The notes beneath the pieces are model-generated. The model was not told the origin of the DNA and did no database searches. It was given only the letters and a program-made list of their open reading frames with translations. Below, piece after piece: positions 1-10,985 of a DNA stretch of 64,000 nt (position 1 is the first letter of the stretch; the number at the start of each line of letters is the position of its first letter). Origin of the DNA: Coprinopsis marcescibilis (lineage: Eukaryota; Basidiomycota; Agaricomycetes; Agaricales; Psathyrellaceae). The position numbers and the translations under genes are program-made. Where the stretch lies: the NCBI GenBank assembly GCA_004369085.1, contig ML210150.1:124001-188000 (forward strand), read 5' to 3'.

Positions 1-161
1 CACAGGCTGACGGATGGGTACTTTAAATTCGGGATTTCTGAGCCATGCATCTGGTGACATCTCTACATCTATCCCAATTCATTCTCCTACTACCGCATCA
101 CATCCTCGAGGCCATTCGCTTAAAACCTCCTCCGTTCACAGCGTTGTTTGATATTGCCATC

Positions 162-1734
162 ATGTCTACCGTACGTTCTCTCTCTCCTACCAACATCAAC
201 GACTTTAATTGGGCTCAGCTCCAGGGTCAAATCCTGAGTCCTGTATATCTCCTCCTCTCTGCCTCTCTCCATGAATGTTAACCATCTCGCTTTTCTAGGG
301 TCGCGCAGTCGATAAAGACGGTAAAGAGATCACGACTGTAGGCTTCAAGCGCTTTGGTTTCGACTCTGAGGTCCCCCTCGATGTCCTCCGACTTCTCTAC
401 CTTCGGGCGCATTATGTCTTGCCCACCACTATCGTTCCAAATGGCGAGATCTCCGGAGCCGCAGTTAAGCGCTCGGACGGTGTTGAATATCAGTCCAAGT
501 CCATCTACTACCCAGAAACTGGCTCCATCTCCTACACGACATTGTCTCGCTTCCCCCCTGTCAAGCTGCTTCCTCCTGCAGACCGTAAACGGATTCTTGT
601 CACTGGCGGGGCGGGCTTTGTTGGGTCCCATCTCGTGGATCGTCTCATGCTCCTTGGACACGAAGTTACCGTTCTGGACAACTTCTTCACTGGTTCTAAG
701 ACCACCGTTAGCCACTGGGTCGGGCATCCCAACTTTGAGATGGTCCGTCATGATGTCGTTGAACCATTCATGATTGAGTGTGATCGTGAGTGTCTGCCAT
801 TCATGCTCCCGCGAAGTTACCCTGACGTAAATTAAACCCCTATCTTCAGAAATCTATCATTTGGCGTGTCCCGCTTCTCCTCCTCACTATCAGTTCAATG
901 CCGTGAAGACCATGAAGACGTCTTTCATGGGCACTTTGAACATGCTTGGTCTGGCGAAGCGCACTAAAGCCCGCTTCTTGATTTCAAGTACCTCGGAGAT
1001 CTACGGTGATCCCGAGGTTCACCCCCAGCCTGAAGATTAGTACGACATTACTCGTGCTGTGTTTTGGTTTGGTCGTGGCTGACTTTGATATATTCAGCTG
1101 GGGAAATGTTAACCCCATTGGCCCCCGTGCTTGCTATGACGAAGGCAAACGCGTCGCAGAAACTCTCACTTACGGCTTCCACAGGCAAGATGGTGTTGAC
1201 GTCCGTGTTGTCCGAATTTTTAACACCTACGGACCCCGCAGTACGTTGTGTGTGCTTCCTTTTCGGCGCATCCATCTCACATAAAACAATATAGTGAATC
1301 CTGCTGATGGTCGCGTCGTTTCCAACTTCATCGTTCAGGCGCTGAAGGGCGAAGATATGACCGTTTACGGCGATGGCACCCAGACGCGTTCGTTCCAATA
1401 TATCCATGACCTCATCGATGGCATGATTGCGCTCATGAACTCTGGCGAAACCCGACCCGTCAATGTTGGAAACCCTGACGAATTCACCATCGGTGAATTC
1501 GCAGAGCTCGTCCGTGATATCGTTGAGAAGGTGCAGGACGAATACGGCATCAAACGCACGAGACGCGTTGAGATTGTGTACAGACCAATTCCCACCGATG
1601 ATCCCAAACAGAGGCGCCCTGATACCACACGGGCCAAGCAGACTTTGGATTGGGAGCCTCGCTGGAACGTCAGGATGGGTTTAGAAGAGATGGTCCGTTA
1701 TTACAAGGCCAGGATGGATGAAGGAAGTCTTTAG
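162..1734 (+). CDS. UXS1: UDP-glucuronic acid decarboxylase (UDP-xylose synthase)
   Basis: Five exons with introns at 171-298, 786-849, 1040-1097 and 1241-1294 sum to 423 codons, giving 422 residues. The protein is a short-chain dehydrogenase/reductase of the extended family. It has the NAD-binding glycine motif GGAGFVGSH near residue 105, a catalytic YxxxK (YDEGK) near residue 241, and the family blocks RIFNTYGPR and [14 protein letters not shown] enzymes use bound NAD+ to decarboxylate UDP-glucuronate to UDP-xylose, the xylose donor for glycans. The first exon encodes only three residues before a 128 bp intron. That start is chosen because it splices in frame to the conserved sequence and follows a pyrimidine-rich leader. 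The gene converges on the hydrolase downstream. No transmembrane anchor is visible, so a cytosolic form is likely, unlike the Golgi-anchored animal enzymes. The family assignment is secure. Confidence 0.95.
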
Positions 1735-2033
1735 AGGTTAGAATGGACTAATGTTTGGACGTTTTGTAGAGGTATCGTCGTGTGTATTGCAGTTAGCTAA
1801 AGCAGCATCATAAAATCGAGTGAGCATAACAATATCATTAACGAGATAATTATCATGTACATGTGGGCCAAATACCTCGACGAGCTTGGAAAAAAGACGG
1901 CGCCGAGGGTGAAAAAGGTATACATACTTGTGGTGACAACAGGATATAGTAGTTAGGTTGGATATTAACAATGAAACACAGCGATTGATGAGTACTGTAG
2001 TAATGTGTGTCCGGTCGTGGCCTCGTTATTTCG

Positions 2034-4018
2034 TTAGTGTATGAGAGCTCTGCCATTAAGATGAGGTTGAGGCTCTCGGATTGCGCTCGGTTTGACGTAG
2101 TATTTATCTGATTTGGCTGCTATGGGCGTCTTTATAGAAGTTTTATCTTCCCGCTCGCTGCGAGAGCTCTTCAGTGTTTCACTTTTCCCGCGTTCGGGAC
2201 TCACAAACACGCCCTCTGTTGTAACGTTGTGATATCATTCAAGGGTTTGACAGAGAATAGCAGATCAGCAAGTACTCACCTGATACTGACAGCCCATCCT
2301 TTCCACTCTGAAACCAATGGTCGACGCGGCTGTCTGATAGCCTGGACACCGCACGGCAGCATTTCGTAAGTCCAATGCACACAACGTCCGATGTTGATGA
2401 CTCACTTGCGAAGCGGACGACCGTCCGGGCCCAGCGGGTTAAACGCGCTCAGACGACCACGATTCGCTCTGTCTAGAATATCCATTTGGAGCTTTACAAC
2501 TTCATCCGACAGACACGAGTACGATAGGGGGCTCGTGGGGTCAAGATCCCTGTTAACATCTTTCCCGGGAACGAGATATGCCAGTCGGTCCAAGGCGATC
2601 TTCATCCGTTCATAAATCGACCGTTTTGGTGGGACAATGTCTGATCTCGAGAGTGGAAGTCTTGACAGAAACTTGACAAGGACTTGATTTGCAATGGATG
2701 CACTTCCAGGGATGATGGACAAGAATGAGCCCGCGCCTGTAGTGTGTGAACATAATGGGAGGGATTAGACGCTTTCAGATACCGTGTTGCCCGACTTTAA
2801 GGGAGCCGAAACTGACCTTTGACCGGGTAAAGGATTGGCTCGTTTCCAGCGTTCTTTAGATGTTTCGAGAGTGTTTCTGCGTATTTCTGAGGAGATAATT
2901 CGTTTCGTTCTCCCTAAATTATCGGGCATTTAGGTGACAATATTGGACGCATAGGGAATTACGCAACTCACATGGATGATAAGTACCGGTTGAGTAATCT
3001 CTTCGTATGCTTCAGGCTCTAAAGGTGACCGCTGAATGCACATAAGCAAGCCGAAGGAACCGCAATTGTGTGGATACTTTACGTTCAAGATGACACCCAA
3101 GGTCTCGACGAAGCACTGCCGTCTTGTGGGTGGGAGGGTCTTTTCCCAATGTGCTACGACCTATTTCAATGGATGCAACAAGTGCCACCGTCAGCGTGCG
3201 TCTCTTAAAAAGGGAAAGATGGAGCATTCATACAAGGTCTTTGAGGTCGGAATCGCAGTTCTATTTGTAGCGTCGGTCAGTTCTTTGTTACAGAAGGATG
3301 GGAAGACTCACTTGTCCTAATAATAGTGTCATAGCCTCTGACATAGCGTGTTCCAAACCATCCAGGTCCTCTGCAAACGCCCAACTGTTCATGAAGCCTT
3401 CCAACGCGCTATAAGTCCACCGTGGCCTGTGGGGGGTTACGATGTCAAATATAACGGTGGTGTCGCAGTTAATCCGGTACTCACTCCACAGGAGAGGGAA
3501 TATTGCATAGGGCAAGGCTAAGACACATCTCCGGAAACCTGATGCAGACCAACGATCAGCAGATTTCGCGATGATATGATGACTTGACCTGCAATAAGGC
3601 AAAACGCAGTGCGGCGTTGACAGAGATGGCTTCGAGTGCAAAGACGTGACAGGGGGGTAAATGGAGCATCTGTTGTCGCTGTTGTTAGTGCTCGCATGAG
3701 TGGGCAAGAACGTTGAAGACGACGCACTTGACAGCATAGACCGAGGTCCGCAGCGTCGACCCATGCATCGTGCTTTTCAGAAGGCTTACAATTCGACTGG
3801 CCCATCGAACGCATGTCGAACGCGATAATATTGTAGTGTTGATAAAGACGGGGATCTCCAAGCTGGTTCTCAAGCCATGTCGTGTCCAGCAGAACAGGGT
3901 GAAGGATCATGAGGGTTGGTTTCTCGGGGTCGAAGCCTCCGACATTGTCGTAAATGGAGGACGTAGTGTAGTAGATGGAGGCATAGTCATCCCTGCTGTA
4001 GAGGTCAACGTAGGGCAT
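2034..4018 (-). CDS. Alpha/beta-hydrolase fold protein, fungal type
   Basis: Ten exons on the minus strand sum to 475 codons (474 residues), which supports the whole model. The N-terminus (MPYVDLYSRDDYASIYY) and blocks such as ILHPVLLDTTWLENQL, IIAFDMRSMGQSN and ITQPVLIIHG are typical of a broad basidiomycete alpha/beta-hydrolase group. The likely nucleophile serine lies in FALEAISVNAALRF, so the usual G-x-S-x-G elbow is replaced by E-A-I-S-V. The exact catalytic triad is therefore uncertain. The last about 60 residues are lysine- and serine-rich and probably disordered. The intron at 3539-3592 appears to start with GC rather than GT, because only that choice keeps the frame into LLFPEMCLSLALCN. 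The substrate is unknown. The gene is convergent with UXS1. Confidence 0.82.
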
Positions 4019-4475
4019 CGTTCAATGAATGTGGGAGGAAGAAGAAAGGGACATACGATGGTCGCTTATCCAACGAAATGGGTCTTTCATGATGATATAC
4101 AAATACTGTCTCGAAAAATATTGGCCCGTGTGTTCCATGATTGCTGCCGAATCTAAAACTCAAGATTCTAATTTTGCACGTTGCACCTCCGGCTTCCAAT
4201 GCTTAGTCACGACACACGACATTCATTATCTCAAACGAAGACGCAGTGCGATGCAGGTCCAAGTCTGCAACAGAAATCATGAACCTATGTATATATTGAG
4301 TCAAGTCGATACTGTACAAACAGTCGAGGGGCCCGGGTCTCCTGCGATGACGTTGTGTCAGTCAACTAGTCCAGGCAACTCGGAGCGGGAAGCGAACTGC
4401 CGCTCTTGGCGACAGTCCGCCAGCGACGCAGCTAAGAGTAGAGTCAGGCCTGCACCAGCCCAGTAAGGACCTGTA
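4019..4475. other. Intergenic region between two minus-strand genes
   Basis: This is 457 bp holding the promoter of the hydrolase and the 3' end of the next minus-strand gene. An open frame at 4029-4466 on the plus strand has no recognisable protein features. I see no repeat or RNA gene. Confidence 0.5.
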
Positions 4476-5508
4476 TTATCTGGGATTGCTTCTGAAATAA
4501 AGAATGAGGCCTTGCAAAACTCGTTGGCTACTGTAGATCCTCACTTCTCTCTCTTTGGGGTCGGAAGTAACAAACATGTTGGGGACCTTGAGCGACTCGA
4601 GTCTCGCTTGCTGCCGAGATACAAGACCCTCCCAGGCCGGCACGACACGCTCCTGGTCGAATTTACGCAACTCCCGTTGGTAACCATCCTGGAGCATCTG
4701 CCAGTGGCAAGTGCAGCTGGGGTAAGTTGGTCCGAGACGCAGCTATAGAAACACACACCATTGCCTCATGTTTGGAAATACCGCCACCAGTCAGGTTTGC
4801 TCTATTGAAACAGATTTAATACGGGTTGCCAGTGATTCAATGAAATGGTAATCCCACTTGGTTAGTGCTAGGGTTACCTTGTCCATGTACTTCGTGAGAA
4901 TGGCCTCGCGGTCTGCCCATAGCTGCCGTTCTCGAGTGTTCTGTTCATCCAGGATCTGGATACATAAGGTTTAGCTTCTTGTTAAAGGCATAGTAGGACA
5001 CTCGTAACATCCAATGCACCTGTTTGATAGCAGAAGTGAAGGCAGGATCCTCGCCCAAACGGGACAAGTGGGTGAGAGCTACTGGGTAGGAACAGGACCT
5101 CAAGTTTGGATCGGGGAGCAATGCTGATGCTGGAGCCTGTTGGACCTGGGCGCGAGGTGCAGAGAGAGTTGAGAAGGCATGTCTCGGAGGTGGCTGTTGG
5201 GGTTGTTTGAATGGGGGGAGCGGTGAGGGACTTTTCAATTGCGCCAAAAGTTCAGCGACTCTGCTCGCGGTGTCTTCTGTCGAAGGTGCGATGTCCGGAG
5301 ATACTTCTGGCAATTTTGAGTTGGATTGAGCTGGGGCCGCTGGAGGATTGTGGTGTTGGGGCTTATTTTCGAGATCCTGCCAAGCCTGCGACACACGCAA
5401 CTGTTCCAGCAGGGCCTTTACTCCAGCAGGGTCCTGATGAAAACGGAGTGAATTGAGGAGATATCATTCATAACTGCGACTTACATTGATGTTGTTGGTG
5501 AGATCCAT
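4476..5508 (-). CDS. Conserved fungal coiled-coil protein of unknown function
   Basis: At least five exons on the minus strand. The start ATG at 5508 opens MDLTNNIN, followed by an intron and then DPAGVKALLEQLRVSQAWQ. The middle, about residues 45-100, is rich in proline, glutamine and serine and probably disordered. The C-terminal part contains ILDEQNTRERQLWADREA, ANLTGGGISKHEAM and a charged helical stretch, ELRKFDQERVVPAWEGLV, that looks like a coiled coil. I estimate roughly 230-250 residues. I do not recognise a named family, and no catalytic motif or membrane segment is visible. The last few codons are uncertain: the model reads through to the stop at 4476, but a short intron near the end is possible. 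The start is supported because the upstream exon splices in frame. Confidence 0.65.
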
Positions 5509-6030
5509 TGGGTCCGGCTAACAAAAGCGCAGGAGCACGAGGTCAAGCCACGATATTATGTAACGGCAAAAGAGAACGACCGAGAGCAGCAGACGGGCTC
5601 AGACAGGCTCAGATCTCAGAACTAGACAGTTTGGCCGGGAAGTAGAGATTGCAGGATTGTGATGCCGAGTGGAATTTCCGGATAGGAAAAAGAAAGCGAC
5701 CAAGACTGGAGCTGTATTTATTTCTCCAATGTCTTGTCCCTTGTGTCCCTGTCTGTTAGAGGTCGGCGGACATAGGGAATCTACGGCGGGGATTAGGGAA
5801 TAGGCGCCGTGTCAGGAACAGAATATGGTTTTGGCCGGCAAATCAAGGGACGGCCGGGTTGGACAGGCCATGAGGCTGGATTCCGTTGTGGGAAACTGTC
5901 GTGATGGGCAACCGACCTCCCGGAATATTCCCACCCTCCAGCTGTTCTTCTCCCTCTCAGCGAATAGCCCTCTGGCGCACCTCTTCCCTTTCTCCTCCTC
6001 CCTCCACTGTTTTTGCTCCAGTCGGTCGCC
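5509..6030. promoter_or_regulatory. Divergent promoter between the coiled-coil gene and the RGS gene
   Basis: This is 522 bp between two divergent start codons. The part next to the RGS start (about 5940-6030) is strongly pyrimidine-rich, as is common upstream of fungal start sites. No specific operator can be named. Confidence 0.5.
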
Positions 6031-8142
6031 ATGTCTGCAGCAGATGGCCCCGCTTCCTCGTCGCATATGATGAAGACTACAAAGAGAGGCAGGCCTTTCC
6101 TCAAGGTGACCCCAGCCATCGAAACATTCATCCCCCAGACTCAACATTTGCCCTTCCAGGACACTCTCGATCTTTTTGCTACTCTTGTGGTCTCTCTACA
6201 GCTCGGGCCTCACAAGCAGTTCTTTAGGACTTTCCCGCATTCATTCACGACGTATGTCTTTTGCTTTCTCAAATTCATCGTCACCATCATCATTCCCTGA
6301 CACCCTATTTTTCTTTAGCGATGAGGCTGCGCAGAATCTGGCCTCTCTCAAGTTCTCTCAGTCAAATCGTGGGCCGGACCCAAGAGAGCCAACAAGAGTA
6401 NNNNNNNNNNGTAGTCACAACAACCACGACCACCACTTTCTCCATGACCCGCGATATGGCAAAGGCAATGAGCCAGCACTTTATGGACGCCCGTCTCATC
6501 GAAAACGCCGCAGATCCTTCTTCAAATCTTTTCAAGGACCGTGGTGTTTACCAGCTCACTCCCAAGGGTCTTCACGTCTTGGAACGCTTCATCAGCAAAA
6601 ACGGCATCAATTCTGATCATCTCCAACCAGTCTTTGCATCCCAGCCCATCTGCATCAAACTCCTCCATCTCGAACGGCGCTCCGCTGACGACGAGATCAT
6701 CGTCACCCAATCTGTCATTACTGCTCTCTTCCGTCGCTTCGTTGGCCGCCAGCCAAATTACCCCGCGCCACAAGGTGAGAAGCCCCAGGACGCCTTCCAA
6801 CGCTACAACGAGCGTGCAAAGGGCATCGCTCTGAACGATGTCACCGAGCGCGCGCAGCCACTAATCGGGAAGAGCCAGCAGGTTCACAAGTACTGTTTCG
6901 CTGCAGTTGGCGCATTAGAATGGCTATGTGACTTTACGTCAGTCGTTGGAAGGGAGGAGGCTGCTGAGATGGCTGCCCAGTTTGTCCGATTCGGTCTCAT
7001 AACCCTCGTCAGCGACAAGCGGAAAAACAATGACTCTGCCATCATCTTTACAGTTCGTGGATCCGCCCCAGGTGGCAACTCCCCTGTCAGCGTGAGTGTT
7101 CTCGAGTTTTCCATCCTGTTCCACCCTCTGATCTGTATCCCGTTTTTAGCAGGTGGGAGAGTTCCGTTGCACGGCAAAGGCGGTTTACCGCATTACTGAG
7201 GAAGGCCAGCGCCTTGCTCACTGGAACCAGCGCATGGAAGCCACTCCAGAATCCTCTTCCATCAACTTGACAGAACGTTCGTCCGCGGAGGGCCACGCTC
7301 CTGATGGCCCTGTAGAAACAATTAAGAAGGCCGACGCCAAAATCCACAGGCGGATATCCATGGCTGAGAAGCTGAACGCCAATTACGACCACTCGGACAA
7401 GAAGGCCGCCAAGGAGAGCAACACTGATCGGCTCCGGTATATTCTTGAGGAACCTGGCTATCGCTCACTGTTCCGCGAGTTCTTGCGAGGCAACTTCTGC
7501 GAGGAGAACCTTTCGTTCTGGCTTGACGTTCAAGACTTCAAGAAGAAGTTCAGCATTACTTCCAGCGCCATGGCCGTTTCCATTGTCAACAGACCCGGAA
7601 GCAAGAACACACCTGGTCAGGCTGCCATGGAACGGCACCACGAATCGCTTATCAACACCGCGTTCGTGATATACAACACCTATCTCGCACCGTCAAGTCA
7701 ATGCGAACTCAACATCGACCACGGTCTGCGGAACGAATTGGTCAAGTACCTCGAGGAGGTTGTCACCACCCTCACTGGCAAGGCCTTCCAGGGGCGTGTT
7801 GAACCCGAGCAAGCCAACGCCTTCAACGCAACCCAGCTTCAGACGATGATCCGGTTGTACGAGCGCATTCAAACGCACGTTTTCCGACTCATGGCCACCG
7901 ATTCCGTCCCCAAGTTCATCAAGACCCCGAAGTTCTTGGCCATGCGGAATTGGTCCGAGGATTTCGACCCCACTGAGAATGACATCCACATGTTGACCCA
8001 TGGTCCCTCTTCGCCGCCAGGGCTCTCCACGGCTGTCGAAGAAACCGGCGGTGCCTACATCACTGTGTCACAGCACGCCAGCGAGCGCGAACATCGTCAG
8101 CAAATCGCAGCAAAAGAGGCAGGCTCCAGTGACCTTCCATGA
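6031..8142 (+). CDS. DEP and RGS domain regulator of G-protein signalling (FlbA/Sst2/Thn1 type)
   Basis: Three introns and four coding segments give about 656 residues. The N-terminal half carries the fungal DEP region (FSMTRDMAKAMSQHFMDARL with ENAAD), repeated as a second DEP-like unit around AAEMAAQFVRFGLITLV. The C-terminal RGS domain begins near RLRYILEEPGYRSLF and contains NFCEENLSFWLDVQDF. Such proteins accelerate GTP hydrolysis by heterotrimeric G-alpha subunits. They govern vegetative growth versus sporulation in Aspergillus (FlbA) and hyphal morphology in Schizophyllum (Thn1). Ten Ns at 6401-6410 interrupt the frame: the exon before ends on a codon boundary at 6400 and the next codon begins at 6411, so ten inserted bases cannot be real. 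The start follows a GTCGCC context and gives the conserved opening. Confidence 0.9.
6401..6410. other. Assembly gap (10 N)
   Basis: Ten undetermined bases lie within the RGS coding sequence. The three bases gta sit on both sides. Collapsing them would restore a continuous reading frame into the threonine-rich stretch before the DEP domain. Confidence 0.99.
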
Positions 8143-8807
8143 GACCGACGACATTCGACTTCCAATTCGTTCTTATGATTATGGATTCTCTCGTATCTTA
8201 TGACCTATGCGGCCCATTTCATCGATCATATGCGCAATCTCACCCCCAGCATTTCTACTCCAGCAATCCCTTCTGAAAAGCATTCCTTCGACCGTGACCA
8301 TAGGTGCACTCGTTTTAATTTCTCTTCTGTTACCCCCGGAGGCGTCATTATCTACATTTTCTACTTCTTACACTTTAATACTGGATTTTTTACTTCATCT
8401 TTCATACACATTTTTCGATGCATTTTTGCTCTCCCTTTTTTTTCTTTTGCTTTTTACCCTGTAATAGTAATAATCTACGAACCCCAGATACCTCTTCTGG
8501 TATAAGGTCAACTCACTAATGATATCGAACCCTGTCTCAATCTAGCACTACTTTATCCCTGTATATGTAACACGAATGACCAGACACAATGATGTGATGT
8601 AATTCAATTTTCTGCCGGGTTTCTGGGAGAACAAGGCAAGGTAGTAAGCAGAAAGCGAGAGGACACGACAACAAGGATGAGTGAGCCGCAGTTCGCTCCG
8701 GGACACGTGTGTACACACCGAGCAACATAGAAAAACACCGGTGCGCGCGATGATCTGTATCCGCTCAATAGTTATCATTCCCACCGACAACTTCTAACAA
8801 TACGTCC
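8143..8807. other. Intergenic region, 3' UTR of the RGS gene and promoter of the cytochrome b5-like gene
   Basis: The 5' part (about 8330-8480) is T-rich, with runs of seven to nine T, as expected of a fungal 3' UTR and polyadenylation region. I see nothing else in this stretch. Confidence 0.45.
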
Positions 8808-10086
8808 ATGTCTTGGTTAAAGGAAGCAGCGAGTGGAGAGCCTCTGCCGACATTCAAGGAGGATCCCAACGAGCTCAAGGTAAAGGACCCGTCTATACCC
8901 AACCGCCTTGTTTCGAATAAGCCAGCCAACCGCCCATTCCTTGCGTAAGTCGGCTTCTATTCCCTCTTTCCAAGCAGCTTGTTGTTCATCCTGTGGCATG
9001 TTCCTCTGCGTTGAATGAGCCGCTACTTTGTTCCAAAACACACAACTGACTCAGTATCTTTAATTATAGATATGCGGAGTATCGTGGAAAGCAGGAGAAG
9101 CTGCATCAGGACTGGGTGAAGAAGAAGGAGGAAAGGGACGCAGCCATCGCGAGGGGCGAGGAGGTCGGTCCCCTCGAACCGGATCCTACTGCTGTGGAAG
9201 AAGTAGGCGTCTTGGGTCTCCTCAAATTCCTGGTCATATGCCTAGTCATTGGTGCTTTGGCCGGGAAGTTCGTTACCGGGAGCTACACCTGGGACTATCA
9301 ATCAAAATGGCTAACACTGAAACAATACATGCCGGTACGTGTTCTGTGGTCTGCGTCTGTCAACCCGGTTTTGGGGCGCCAATATGACTTCTTCTGTGAC
9401 AACGTGTTAGAGAAACGAACGGCTGTTCTCAGAGGTCTACCTCGCCAAGTTCAACGGTGAAGATCCTGGAAAACCTATCTACATCTCGGTGCGTGTTTTG
9501 GGTGCGGTCTTCCGCTGCTTGGAACCCCAGTTCTATTTCAAACAACTTGATATTAACTGGGTGTTACAGATTGACGGGGAGGTATATGATGTCTCCGCAG
9601 GTTCTTCATACAAACGGGGCGGGTCTTATGATATCCTGTGCGTCATCGAATTCATTTCCACAGAAAAGTGCGTTATCTCTGACTTTGAATCTTCACAGAG
9701 CTGGGCGTGAAGGGGCAAGAGCGTTCGCCACCGGTTGCTTTAAAGAGCATATGACCCATGATACTAGGGGCTTGGACGAGGAAGAAAGACAGGTTGGCAT
9801 TCATTCAGATTCATATCGGTTCGGTCGCTCATATGGTCAAATTATATAGGGTCTTGAACACTGGAAGAACTTTTACAATAATCATCCTAAATACTGGAAG
9901 GTTGGACGCCTCGCCCTTCAGCCGATAGATCCCAAGAGCCCGATCCCAGAACATTGCGACCCGAAGAAACGGGCTGCAGATGCCGAGAAAAGGCAGAAGC
10001 AGGAAGAGCAAAGACAGAGGAATGCTGAACTGGTCGCAATAGAGAGGGCAAAGAAAGAGAAGGAGGAAGGACATAGCGAACTGTAG
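8808..10086 (+). CDS. Membrane-anchored cytochrome b5-like heme/steroid-binding (MAPR family) protein
   Basis: Several introns split this gene. The N-terminus (MSWLKEAASGEPLPTF) is hydrophilic. A single membrane segment, LLKFLVICLVIGALAGKFV, sits near residue 100. After it come RNERLFSEVYLAKFNGEDP, a short IDGEVYDVSAG, the family block GGSYDILAGREGARAFATGC, and then HWKNFYNNHPKYWKVGRL. The tail is charged and predicted helical (KKRAADAEKRQKQEEQRQ). Membrane-associated progesterone-receptor proteins such as yeast Dap1 bind heme through tyrosines and support cytochrome P450 and sterol metabolism, mostly at the ER. A role like this is an inference here. Splicing across the short exon boundaries around 9650 and 9700 was set by the conserved block. 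Confidence 0.85.
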
Positions 10087-10250
10087 TCGACGTGCAGTAC
10101 CATAAATATGTCAGAAATGACCTCAGAATGTACGTAGGGTTTTCGTGTAGACGCGACGTTCTCCGTGTATATGGTCGCAAGAGGGAGGCAGTACCAGTGA
10201 TCGTGCAAATTTCATAACCCCGATGCTATGAATAGCGTGATAGGCGGAAA

Positions 10251-10985
10251 TTATTTCTGTGCAGAGCAAAGGGAGCTTCTTCGTTAGCGCTGGATTTGAA
10301 CACACGTTCTTTCTTACCTGCGGAGGACAGCCGTGAGTCAAAAGATAATTCTTGATCATGGCAAAATCTGCCATGGACGCGTCCATCATGGAGGTGAATG
10401 GGTTGTCACGATACTTTCCAACGACGATATTTCCTCGCCATGCACAGTCCTCGTTAAAGGAATGTCCTTGAATATCTCTAATAAACTTGTTGATCGGGAA
10501 CGACATCCCGTCGCGAGACAAGACTGGGTAGAAAATTATGTATGGGTTAGCGAACTTTTTGTTCATACAGTCGAGTGCCTCGACGAGCTAGAATGTAGCC
10601 GTACGTGAGCGAATAACTGCGAATTAAGTAATAACGACTTACTTCGTATCTCCAGGCCCTGGAGCCAACGTCTGCGATCTGATAGGCGGGTGTTAATCTG
10701 GAATAATTAATTCACAGCTGGAGAACTACTCACGTAGTCCATGAACACCCCTGGGTGAGGCATGAAGGAAGGAGCAACGGGGTACGCTCCCATGTGACCT
10801 TGCGGGCTCATGGGGCTGCGGTGTGTACGTTAGAAGTGCCCTAGAATGTTCAAAGACCCCTCTTCCCACCTTAACATCAATTCCACAAGGGAGGGTTGAC
10901 GGCCTAGTAATTCACCGTGCATTGTGAGTATTTCGTCCCTACCAGCATGAAAAAAGCTTGCCGTCGGCGGGGAGAAGGATGGCAT
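10251..10985 (-). CDS. Small conserved protein of unknown function
   Basis: Five exons, the last contributing only the final lysine and stop codon, encode about 169 residues. The protein opens with MPSFSPPTASFFHAGRDE. A methionine- and proline-rich second exon (PMSPQGHMGAYPVAP) follows, then IADVGSRAWRYE and a long, well-ordered exon with NPYIIFYPVLSRDG, NKFIRDIQG and DNPFTSMMDASMADF. There is no signal peptide, membrane span or known catalytic motif. The dense, regular splicing and low density of stop codons argue for a real gene. The stop at 10251-10253 depends on an intron that joins CCG-CAG to AAA-TAA. I cannot assign a function. The start could lie slightly upstream, but the chosen ATG opens the reading frame after an intron-like AG. 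Confidence 0.6.

Noticed and set aside
4029..4466. 145-residue plus-strand frame between two minus-strand genes
   Set aside because: No recognisable domain, composition like random sequence, and it overlaps the hydrolase promoter.
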